The position numbers and the translations under genes are program-made. Positions 1 through 5,819 of a stretch of DNA of 10,147 bases are shown here, piece after piece (within the stretch, counting starts at the first letter, position 1; every line of letters starts with the position of its first letter). The notes beneath the pieces are model-generated. The model had not been told where the DNA came from and searched no databases. It saw only the letters and a program-made list of their open reading frames with translations. The DNA is from Caldisericota bacterium (GTDB lineage Bacteria > CAIJMQ01 > JAADFP01), in contig JAADFP010000010.1 in NCBI GenBank assembly GCA_013152825.1, positions 1 through 10,147 of the forward strand, read 5' to 3'.

Positions 1-73
1 GAAAATTGCGCTCAATATAATCTGCCACACGCTGGATAAAGTCCTCTGAAAAACTATAGCTGATTACCTTCAT
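1..73 (-). CDS. 5' end of a gene following addA, possibly addB-like nuclease (partial)
   Basis: An open frame begins with ATG at 71-73 and runs off the left edge after 24 codons. It reads MKVISYSFSEDF and then continues with an amphipathic stretch ending IERNF. The order, an AddA/RecB-type helicase-nuclease followed on the same strand by a second gene, suggests the AddB/RecC-like partner. Partner proteins of this type, as I recall them, often open with a short hydrophobic strand and an F-(S/N)-E-(D/N)-F-like segment. No conserved motif lies in the visible part, so the identity rests mainly on context. No good Shine-Dalgarno precedes the ATG. The gap to the end of the upstream gene is about 230 bases of simple repeats, unlike the overlapping addB-addA pairs of many bacteria. 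It could be an unrelated gene. Confidence 0.5.
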   Translation of the reverse strand, partial: MKVISYSFSEDFIQRVADYIERNF

Positions 74-138
74 TTCAATAAAGTTGCCAGTGGTTACCGA
101 TATACCCCCTGTTTACCATTCATTATCTCTCCCCGATT

Positions 139-273
139 ACTCTCTGCTATCTACTAATTCCTCTATGCCTTTGTGCCTTTCTCTTGTCCATTCCCCCCAA
201 CTACTAACTACTATCTACTCGCTACTAACTACTCTCCCCAATCTCAAGTCTAACGTCTATAGTCTAAAGTCTA
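139..273 (-). repeat. Heptamer array 1 (TAGACNN / AGTAGNN)
   Basis: On the plus strand, AACTACT, AACTACT, ATCTACT, CGCTACT and AACTACT follow each other without gap at 199-233. After a C-rich spacer come AAGTCTA, ACGTCTA, TAGTCTA and AAGTCTA at 246-273. Read on the minus strand this is (TAGACNN)4, a G-rich spacer, then (AGTAGNN)5. More degenerate period-7 sequence continues down to about 139. The same two-part arrangement recurs at 3711-3777 and 7009-7083. The array fills most of the space between the addA-like gene and the next gene. Confidence 0.85.
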
Positions 274-288
274 AAATGTATATTTCTT

Positions 289-324
289 ACTCACTCACTT
301 ACTCACTTATTCACTTACTAACTT
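289..324 (-). repeat. Tetramer array (AGTN, period 4) overlapping the addA 3' end
   Basis: Nine consecutive four-base units of the form ACTC/ACTT/ATTC/ACTA run on the plus strand, which is AGTN on the minus strand. A sister array of the same period lies at 3596-3631. The +1-frame stop codon of the addA-like gene (307-309) lies inside this array, so the repeat supplies the last few codons of that reading frame. Confidence 0.8.
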
Positions 325-459
325 ACCTTCCCCTTCCACTTCTTCCACGCTTACATCATCCAGGTAGATGAGAAAGCCTTTTATCTTTATCCCGGGATAG
401 ATGTCCTGCAGGATGTGCATGTATTCTCTTATCTGCTGCCTGTAATTTTCCTGCTTATC
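307..459 (-). pseudogene. Out-of-frame 3' end of the addA-like gene (+1 frame)
   Basis: The main frame stops at 455-457, directly after the nuclease motif VIDYK. The +1 frame is open for 50 codons from 459 to a TAA at 307-309. It contains ENYRQQIREYMHIL, the Y-x-x-Q-x-x-x-Y element that follows the DYK motif in RecB/AddA-family nucleases, and then a hydrophobic strand, KGFLIYLDD. Dropping one A from the AAAA at 463-466 joins the frames as D-Y-K-E-D-K-Q-E-N-Y and gives a 1044-residue product. This could be a sequencing or assembly indel, a real mutation, or a +1 ribosomal slip on AAAA. The sequence alone cannot say which. Conservation of the second frame argues that the intact protein is, or recently was, made. 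Confidence 0.85.
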
Positions 460-3442
460 TTCTTTTATAATCAATTACCCAGACTTCGTTTTCCTTTACC
501 ACCAGTCTATCTATTCTGCGGGTATGTCCGCGGTAATCTACAATTTCCTTTTCCAGGTAGATTTTTCCTTTATCCAGGTAGAAGAACTTCTTGCAAGTCT
601 CTTCTTCTATTAACTTCTTCACCAGGGAAGTAAATTCTGCGTAATTTTCCACAAAGGGAAACCTCATACGGGTTTTTTGCCAGGCATTTCTTAACACTTC
701 TTCCTGGTCCTGGTTATAAAGATTTTCTATGAAAGAAAGAAGGCAATGCAAAATCTCTCCCCTTAAGATACTCTCCCTGTTTCTTATCTGGCTCTCCTCG
801 ATAAACTCATCTTTTAATGAATGCACCCAATCCCTGTACTCTGAACGGGGAATCTTTTCCAGGGGATACAGCTTCTCCTTTTCTCCCGGGTATATTCTTT
901 TTTCTCCTCTTTCCATATCCTTATAGGGAAGGAAAGAACATACAAGCTCGGGAGTTTTGCTGTTCTTTTTCCTGGGGATAAATACGTAGAGCTCGTTTTT
1001 TGCCCGGGTCAGGGCAACGTATATATTGTTTAATTCATCGATAAAGGATTTTTTGTATTCTTCCCTATAAGCTCTCTTCAGGGCGGGGGAAAATTTTTCG
1101 TATTTCCTGCCCAGGCGGACCAGAGTAAGTGAACCCCCGGCAGGATAGATAACCTCCCCTCTTTCCCTTCCTACTTTAATCCTCATCTTCAGGAAAGGAA
1201 TAATAACCACAGGGAATTCCAGCCCTTTTGCCTTATGAATGGTGAGAACTTTTACTGCCTCAGTTTCCGCAAAGTCCACGTACAGGTCATCCTCTGAGGC
1301 TTTTTCAAAAAATTCTAAAAAAGCAAGCACCGCAGAATGTTCCTCTTCCTGCTCTTTGACCAGTTCCAGAAAGCGCATGAAAAAACCCTGGAACCGGGGA
1401 AAATTCTCCATAACCTTGAACCTGCGTAAAATGCTGATAAGCAGTTCGTATAAAGGCACAAATCCCACGCTCTTGAAAAACTCGTCCATAAAAGCATCCC
1501 ATATTTCAGGGAATGCTTTCTGGAACTCTCTATATAGATAAGTATTTTCTGCATTTTTACCTTGCCAGGCAAAGATAAAGTCCTCTATTGTCCTCCTGTT
1601 TAGCCCGGATACTTGCAGGAAGATATCCCCCAGGATAAAAGAGGCAAAGGAAAGGTTATCCAGGGGAGAGTTAAGAAACTTAAGGAAAGAGATGATTTCT
1701 TTTATAAAAGCGTTTTCCCGGATATTCAAGGTTTTCTCGGATTCAACCGGAATCTTTTCTTCCAGAAGCCAGCTGGTAACAAGCTCTACCTCTTCATTAT
1801 CCCGGGTAAGGATTGCCAGGTCCCGGTAGGAGAACCTTTCTGTAAGCTCTGCCACCAGGGCTATCAACTTCTCTTTAATAATCTCACTTCTCTCTTCCTT
1901 TTCGTCCGCTTCCACATGCTCCATTCTCACGTATCCAAATGGTTTATCCTCCCGGTAAGTTTGCGCAGCATCACGGAAAACACTTACAATCTCTTCTATA
2001 TCTGAGGGCGTAAATTTCAATCTGTCTTCTTGTTCCTGGATAAACCTTCTCAAATTCTCCTCGGAAAAAACTTCATTGTTAAACTCAACAATCTCCTTCT
2101 GGCTGCGGTAATTTTTTCTTAAATACTCGCACCGCAAATTGAAATCTTTAAATTGCTCCTTCACCTCATCAAAAAGGGCAACTTCTCCTCCCCGGAATCG
2201 ATAGATTGCCTGTTTTTTGTCCCCTACGTAGAACAGGGAACCGCCGGTAGAAAGGGCTTCCTCTATCATGGGAAAGAGGTTTCTCCATTGTAATGCACTG
2301 GTATCCTGAAACTCGTCAATTAGGTAATGCCTGAAACGCGTGGCCAGCCTGTAATATAACTCTGCCACGGTTATAGACTCTTCCTCGAAAAGCACTTGCG
2401 CTTTCTTGTTTAACTCTTCCAGGAATAATATGTCCTCTTTTTTAATTAAAGCCTGGAATTCTCCCAGTACCATATTGAAAATGGTAACGTAGGGATTGAA
2501 AACAGAAAATGCCTCCAGTTCACATACCTCCCTGAGATTACTGCGTATTTTTTTCCACAATTTATCAATTTTCTCCACCCTATCAGTGCCACTATTGAGG
2601 GGGAACCTGTCTTTTTCAAAAAAACTGGATAAGGAAGCAATATCAAAGGTATCTGTGTTCTCCTCCAGGAACTTCCTCAGGCTGGTGGCAAATCTTTTAT
2701 TTGTTCCGGCAGGAAGATTATCCCGCAACTCTCGCATGAAATTCAGGATTTCCCTTTTCTTTAGAATTACATCTCTGCTTTCTATAGGATGTTTTCTGAA
2801 TTCACCTCCAAAAATATTCCGGAAATAAAACAGCGATTTTACCAGGGAAAGGATATCTCGCTTAGGAAACCAGCTGCTTTTTTCTTCCACGTATAGATAG
2901 TGCGAGAGGAACTCTTGAAATATCCGCAAAATTTCCTGTGACCGATGGGCTCTATCAATGAGAATATCCAGGCCGTAGGATAGGTAATCTTCGTAATCTC
3001 TCTTTATTTTGAAACGGGGAGAAAGTTGTATCTTAAATGCACAGCCAGAAAGAAGAGCATTGATAAAACTATCAATAGTCTGCACCTGGAAGAAATTGTA
3101 GTTTTGTATAAGGTAATCCATAATCATATCCGCCTTCTCTCTAACCAGCGCTTCTCTACCCCTAAGAGCAGACAAGAGGTCATTTCTCTCTTCTTTATCT
3201 GAAAATCTATCCAGGGCAATTTTCTTTAAGAATTCCAGTATCCTCCCCTTCATCTCAGTGGTTGCCTTGTTGGTAAAAGTAATGGCTAAAATACTGCGTA
3301 ATGGTATCTCCTGGGATTGCAGGGAGAGGTTAATGAGAAGCTGGATGTACCTTTTTGCCAGGGCATAAGTCTTGCCTGAACCGGCTGAAGCTTCTTTTAT
3401 GCAAACCTCGGGGAATACAGGGAGAGTTTTGTTATTTACCAT
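455..3442 (-). CDS. addA: UvrD-family helicase/RecB-type nuclease (AddA-like), frameshifted near its 3' end
   Basis: This is a superfamily 1 DNA helicase fused to a PD-(D/E)XK nuclease, the large subunit type of AddAB/RecBCD complexes that unwind and degrade broken DNA ends before recombination. All helicase motifs are present: Walker A ASAGSGKT (18-25), motif Ia ITFTNKA (54-60), TIDSF (122-126), Walker B IDEFQDTS (375-382), VGDKKQAIYRFRGG (406-419), NYRS (444-447), TIHKAKGLEF (734-743) and YVALTRAK (808-815). The nuclease domain shows RGEILH (894-899), E964, RRIDRL with D978, and VIDYK with D991 and K993. The 13- and 2-residue spacings match D1067, D1080 and K1082 of E. coli RecB. The frame then stops two residues later, and the rest lies in the +1 frame (307-459). 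The ATG at 3440-3442 lacks a clear Shine-Dalgarno. A TATAAT lies 13 bases upstream of it. Confidence 0.9.
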   Translation of the reverse strand: MVNNKTLPVFPEVCIKEASAGSGKTYALAKRYIQLLINLSLQSQEIPLRSILAITFTNKATTEMKGRILEFLKKIALDRFSDKEERNDLLSALRGREALVREKADMIMDYLIQNYNFFQVQTIDSFINALLSGCAFKIQLSPRFKIKRDYEDYLSYGLDILIDRAHRSQEILRIFQEFLSHYLYVEEKSSWFPKRDILSLVKSLFYFRNIFGGEFRKHPIESRDVILKKREILNFMRELRDNLPAGTNKRFATSLRKFLEENTDTFDIASLSSFFEKDRFPLNSGTDRVEKIDKLWKKIRSNLREVCELEAFSVFNPYVTIFNMVLGEFQALIKKEDILFLEELNKKAQVLFEEESITVAELYYRLATRFRHYLIDEFQDTSALQWRNLFPMIEEALSTGGSLFYVGDKKQAIYRFRGGEVALFDEVKEQFKDFNLRCEYLRKNYRSQKEIVEFNNEVFSEENLRRFIQEQEDRLKFTPSDIEEIVSVFRDAAQTYREDKPFGYVRMEHVEADEKEERSEIIKEKLIALVAELTERFSYRDLAILTRDNEEVELVTSWLLEEKIPVESEKTLNIRENAFIKEIISFLKFLNSPLDNLSFASFILGDIFLQVSGLNRRTIEDFIFAWQGKNAENTYLYREFQKAFPEIWDAFMDEFFKSVGFVPLYELLISILRRFKVMENFPRFQGFFMRFLELVKEQEEEHSAVLAFLEFFEKASEDDLYVDFAETEAVKVLTIHKAKGLEFPVVIIPFLKMRIKVGRERGEVIYPAGGSLTLVRLGRKYEKFSPALKRAYREEYKKSFIDELNNIYVALTRAKNELYVFIPRKKNSKTPELVCSFLPYKDMERGEKRIYPGEKEKLYPLEKIPRSEYRDWVHSLKDEFIEESQIRNRESILRGEILHCLLSFIENLYNQDQEEVLRNAWQKTRMRFPFVENYAEFTSLVKKLIEEETCKKFFYLDKGKIYLEKEIVDYRGHTRRIDRLVVKENEVWVIDYKRR

Positions 3443-3455
3443 GACTACTGTTACT

Positions 3456-3461
3456 ATTATA
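3456..3461 (-). promoter_or_regulatory. -10 hexamer (TATAAT) of the addA-like gene
   Basis: A perfect TATAAT on the minus strand ends 13 bases before the ATG at 3442, in an AT-rich stretch. No good -35 lies at 16-18 bases. A start site about 7 bases downstream would leave a leader of roughly 6 nucleotides with no ribosome site, so translation would be nearly leaderless. Confidence 0.4.
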
Positions 3462-3535
3462 AAATTTTTCTGGTTTTAATGATACCAGCCTGCTTCCTGC
3501 TGAGTTAAAGAGGGTTGAAAATGAGGTATAATTTT

Positions 3536-3577
3536 AAGACTATAGAGGTTACAGTTAGTAGCGGGTAGCGAGGGGAG
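3536..3577 (+). repeat. Degenerate heptamer array 2
   Basis: Units AAGACTA, TAGAGGT, TACAGTT, AGTAGCG, GGTAGCG and AGGGGAG follow each other in period 7. This is a decayed form of the TAGACNN-AGTAGNN arrangement. The run AGTAGCG-GGTAGCG-AGGG is shared with 7070-7087. Confidence 0.7.
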
Positions 3578-3595
3578 GGATGGTGAGCAATAAAT

Positions 3596-3631
3596 AGTGA
3601 GTAAGTGAGTAGGTGAATAAGTTACTAAGTA
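3596..3631 (+). repeat. Tetramer array (AGTN)
   Basis: Nine four-base units, AGTG AGTA AGTG AGTA GGTG and onwards to AGTA, form a period-4 run. It is the plus-strand counterpart of 289-324. Confidence 0.75.
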
Positions 3632-3670
3632 AAGGGGAAAGATGCAGGATCCAGGAAAACCAGTTCTACC

Positions 3671-3699
3671 TGTCATACCCGCGGAAGCGGGTATCCAGG
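3671..3699 (+). repeat. Hairpin unit a (GNRA loop)
   Basis: The stem ATACCCGC (3675-3682) pairs perfectly with GCGGGTAT (3687-3694) around the loop GGAA. It is flanked by TGTC on the left and CCAGG on the right, as in the widespread GTCATTCCCGCGAAAGCGGGAATCCAG repeat type. Confidence 0.8.
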
Positions 3700-3710
3700 A
3701 GAGACAGGAG

Positions 3711-3777
3711 AAGACTTTAGACCGGAGACTATAGACTGGGAGGATAGTTAGTAGCGAGTAGATAGTAGTAAGTAGTG
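3711..3777 (+). repeat. Heptamer array 3 (TAGACNN / AGTAGNN)
   Basis: AAGACTT, TAGACCG, GAGACTA and TAGACTG run in register at 3711-3738. After an 11-base G-rich spacer come AGTAGCG, AGTAGAT, AGTAGTA and AGTAGTG at 3750-3777. Order and spacing match 7009-7083 and the reverse of 199-273. Confidence 0.85.
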
Positions 3778-3808
3778 AGGAAAGGGATTGAGCAGGATGT
3801 ATTTTTAC

Positions 3809-3834
3809 TGGATTCCCGCTTGCGCGGGAATGAC
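3809..3834 (-). repeat. Hairpin unit b (GNRA loop on minus strand)
   Basis: ATTCCCGC (3812-3819) pairs with GCGGGAAT (3824-3831). Read on the minus strand the loop is GCAA, again GNRA, with the same TGTC and CCAG flanks. It is therefore unit a's relative in opposite orientation. Confidence 0.8.
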
Positions 3835-3884
3835 AAAGCCGGACAAATGGGGTGTAAAGCTATAATGTAAATCACCAGCTAGCC

Positions 3885-3911
3885 TGTCATGCCTGCGGAA
3901 GCAGGCATCCA
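3885..3911 (+). repeat. Hairpin unit c (GNRA loop)
   Basis: ATGCCTGC (3889-3896) pairs with GCAGGCAT (3901-3908) around GGAA. Compared with unit a, two base pairs have changed on both sides and pairing is kept. Confidence 0.8.
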
Positions 3912-3960
3912 TGGCAGTAAACCATGGGAAAATATTATGTGTATTTCTTCATGGTATTAG

Positions 3961-4005
3961 ATTCCTGCCTGTCCCGGTGCATATCGGGGCTTTCACAGGA
4001 ATGAC
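3961..4005 (-). repeat. Hairpin unit d with inserted inner hairpin
   Basis: ATTCCTG (3961-3967) pairs with CAGGAAT (3996-4002), followed by the family flank GACG. The interior carries a second imperfect inverted segment, TCCCGG...ATCGGGG. It looks like a larger variant of the same family. Confidence 0.65.
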
Positions 4006-4054
4006 GAATGAAGATGCAGGATCCAGCGAATAGTGAGCAGTGAGTCAGTATCCT

Positions 4055-4143
4055 GGTATCCTAATTTCCTGGAAGGGAGTTTTACCCTGAACCCTACGTG
4101 GTTCAGGGGGGGTTTTAGCATTTAGCTTTTGAGTTTATTTAGG
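4055..4143 (+). repeat. Intergenic element copy A with CCCTGAACC hairpin
   Basis: A stretch of about 85 bases aligns closely with 7150-7233. It includes TATCCT, GGAAG, a hairpin CCCTGAACC (4085-4093)/GGTTCAGGG (4100-4108), then GCATTTAG and TTTTGAGTTTATTTAGG. Only four Ts follow the stem's G run, so it is not a convincing terminator. It lies upstream of the nitroreductase in the same orientation. Confidence 0.75.
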
Positions 4144-4144
4144 T

Positions 4145-4173
4145 CCGATGACTCTGGAGAGTCTGAGTATCGG
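4145..4173 (+). promoter_or_regulatory. Bulged inverted repeat upstream of the nitroreductase
   Basis: CCGAT (4145-4149) pairs with ATCGG (4169-4173), and GACTC (4150-4154) pairs with GAGTC (4159-4163) around TGGA. Five bases, TGAGT, bulge on the 3' side. It sits 49 bases before the nitroreductase start and could be a leader hairpin or a regulator site. No promoter of good consensus is visible nearby. Confidence 0.3.
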
Positions 4174-4209
4174 AATTCTTCGGAGGTTTTGGGTTCTGGA
4201 TTTGTAAAG

Positions 4210-4217
4210 GGAGGTGA
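4210..4217 (+). promoter_or_regulatory. Ribosome binding site deciding the nitroreductase start
   Basis: GGAGGTGA is a full match to the 16S rRNA tail and lies 5 bases before the ATG at 4223. A GTG at 4214 lies inside this site and is therefore not the start. Confidence 0.85.
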
Positions 4218-4222
4218 TAGAG

Positions 4223-4714
4223 ATGGATGCATTAAAAGTGTTGAAAGAGAGAAGAAGCATAAGGAAGTTTCAAGCCAGAGAAATACCCAATGAAATTATT
4301 GAAGATATTATTGACTGCGGCAGGTTGGCAGCTACGGCAATCAACATCCAGCCCTGGGAGTTTATCGTGGTTACACAACCCGAGACACGGAGAAAGATAG
4401 CTGATATAACAGATCACGGTAAATTTATTAAAGATGCTCCTGTTTGTGTTGTAGTGTTTTGCAAGGACACAAAGTACTACCTGGAAGACGGTTCTGCTGC
4501 CACGGAAAACATTCTTCTGGCAGCAAAGGCCCATGGACTGGGGAGCTGCTGGGTAGCCGGGGATAAGAAGCATTATGCAGAAGAGATAAGAAAGCTTCTA
4601 AAAGTTCCTGCCGGTTACAAATTAATAAGCTTGATTGCCATAGGGTATCCAGCCGAATCTCCCCAACCAGCAAAGAGAAGCCTGCAGGAAGTTATGCATT
4701 GGGAGGAGTGGTAA
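4223..4714 (+). CDS. Nitroreductase family protein (FMN-dependent)
   Basis: A single-domain, 163-residue protein of the nitroreductase fold, which binds FMN and usually transfers electrons from NAD(P)H to nitroaromatics, quinones or related compounds as a cytoplasmic dimer. The phosphate-binding RRSIRKF (10-16) near the N-terminus, the NIQPWEF segment (41-47), the central helix GSAATENILLAAKAHGLGS (90-108) followed by CW, and the closing IAIGYPAE...KR (138-152) are the family's landmarks. The length is at the short end for the family, with no extra ferredoxin domain. The substrate cannot be read from sequence. It is the only gene on the plus strand here, with repeat block and hairpin upstream, and it ends 8 bases from the stop of the convergent gene. 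No terminator is visible between them. Confidence 0.9.
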   Translation: MDALKVLKERRSIRKFQAREIPNEIIEDIIDCGRLAATAINIQPWEFIVVTQPETRRKIADITDHGKFIKDAPVCVVVFCKDTKYYLEDGSAATENILLAAKAHGLGSCWVAGDKKHYAEEIRKLLKVPAGYKLISLIAIGYPAESPQPAKRSLQEVMHWEEW

Positions 4715-4722
4715 CCAAGTAA

Positions 4723-5799
4723 TTAGCGAATATAGGTAAATAAGTAGCTCACTCCGAAAGGAAGTAAAATCCCTATAATAATAAAGAGAAGAATACGCAG
4801 AATTAAAAAGATTGTCAGTTTTGATTCGGGTTTGCTGCTTACCACTAAAGGCAATATACTCTTCTTCTTTTCAAATTGCAGGGTTCCATTGTAATTGATT
4901 ACCTCTCCCAGTATGTATACCCTACTTCCTACCGTGATGCCCCGCAGAGTATCCCTTTCCTCCCCAATAATACTCCCTCCCCGATTAAGCACCTCTGGCT
5001 CAAAGAAAGCGCCGGCCGGATTTACCCCAATCTCTCCCGTATCATCTTCTACGCTGAAAGGGACCCACTTTCTCTCCTGCACATCACGGACATAGCGGTA
5101 GCGTGTGCTGTGAAAGAAGTCCCGTTTGCGTGTGTAGTGCACGTAATCGTAATACACGCATTTTAAACCATATACTACTTCTGGCGCTCCACAGAGCACC
5201 TTACCCTTCACCTCGAAAAACCCTTCTTTCTTAATATCAGCAATCTTTGTAGTAGGCGTCTTTTTCACAAAAGCAAGCACCACCACAAATCTTACGATAA
5301 AGTACAGACATACAGTTTCCCCTGCACTAATAACTATCCAGGAAACGATAATCCAGATGTCGTTTACAGGATGAATATAGCGAGAGAAAAGAAATGCTCC
5401 CACCCCGCTTAACACAATTAAAAGGGCTAATACTACACTACCCAGGTGTCGTTTTATCCAGGGACTTTCCCGGGCAACTACCACTCCTCCCACTTTTTTG
5501 CCTGTTTTAAGGTCTGTACCGCAGGAGATGCAAAAAGTGGCTTCCGGGGGCAATACCTTCTGGCAATAAGGGCAGTGCGCTTCTCCGGCAATTTTTGCTT
5601 TCCCCTGCTCACTACTGCCAAAAAACTCTTGAAAAAGAGGGAGCAGGCGGGCAAATTTCCATTCCTCCTTCCCTTCCCTGCTGATAAAATCCTCCGGTAA
5701 GACTCTTTTCTCTTTTATCCATTTTTGCAGGGTTCCGGTGCTTACCGGGCCATAGATACTGCCATCCGGCTTTTTTACCTTCCACTTTTCCTCTGTCAT
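4723..5799 (-). CDS. GYF_2 / zinc-ribbon / membrane protein with BAM (GIDE-like) domain
   Basis: A 358-residue protein with three recognisable parts. Residues 6-56 look like a GYF_2 (DUF4339) domain: WKVKKPDGSIYGPVS, then L-x-x-W-I and W-K-F-A. Residues 76-93 form a zinc ribbon (CPYC, ten residues, CISC). Two membrane segments follow (about 121-139 and 148-172), then a soluble region (190-320) with EGFFEVKGKV, LKCVYYDYVHY and EDDTGEIGVNPAGA. That region resembles the BAM or GIDE-type domain seen in eukaryotic MULAN and bacterial relatives. A final membrane stretch lies at 328-356. No RING domain is present, so ubiquitin ligase activity is not implied. An upstream ATG at 5890 is open but overlaps the aldo/keto reductase gene; the ATG at 5797-5799 has AGGAGG 7 bases before it and is preferred. 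Function unknown; a membrane-associated sensor or scaffold is possible. Confidence 0.75.
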   Translation of the reverse strand: MTEEKWKVKKPDGSIYGPVSTGTLQKWIKEKRVLPEDFISREGKEEWKFARLLPLFQEFFGSSEQGKAKIAGEAHCPYCQKVLPPEATFCISCGTDLKTGKKVGGVVVARESPWIKRHLGSVVLALLIVLSGVGAFLFSRYIHPVNDIWIIVSWIVISAGETVCLYFIVRFVVVLAFVKKTPTTKIADIKKEGFFEVKGKVLCGAPEVVYGLKCVYYDYVHYTRKRDFFHSTRYRYVRDVQERKWVPFSVEDDTGEIGVNPAGAFFEPEVLNRGGSIIGEERDTLRGITVGSRVYILGEVINYNGTLQFEKKKSILPLVVSSKPESKLTIFLILRILLFIIIGILLPFGVSYLFTYIR

Positions 5800-5806
5800 A
5801 TACATT

Positions 5807-5812
5807 CCTCCT
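5807..5812 (-). promoter_or_regulatory. Ribosome binding site for the BAM-domain gene
   Basis: AGGAGG on the minus strand lies 7 bases before the ATG at 5799 and 1 base before another ATG at 5805. This fixes 5799 as the start and gives a 20-base gap from the upstream stop, which suggests co-transcription. Confidence 0.8.
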
Positions 5813-5819
5813 TTTCTTC

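Larger units (their letters stand above)
3443..4209. repeat. Composite repeat block between divergent addA-like gene and nitroreductase
   Basis: This 770-base gap holds no believable gene. It is a mosaic of period-7 arrays, a period-4 array, at least four hairpin units of the ATTCCCGC family, the phrase GATGCAGGATCCAG (at 3643 and 4013, with a relative at 7094), and one copy of an element repeated at 7150-7233. Open frames here exist only because the repeat units lack stops on one strand. The parts are listed separately. Confidence 0.8.

Noticed and set aside
199..273. CRISPR array
   Set aside because: Units are 7 bases and contiguous with no spacers of 25-40 bases and no cas genes.
84..371. 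95-residue plus-strand open frame rich in Leu, Ser, Thr and Tyr
   Set aside because: It is the translation of the period-7 and period-4 repeats, which lack stops on this strand. Similar peptide phrases (LLTT, YSLK) recur in frames over the arrays near 3540-3640 and 7010-7080.
3476..3676. 66-residue minus-strand open frame in the repeat block
   Set aside because: Repeat-encoded low-complexity peptide with no ribosome site.
4085..4117. Rho-independent terminator in intergenic element copy A
   Set aside because: Only four Ts follow the stem on the plus strand, and no gene ends upstream on that strand.
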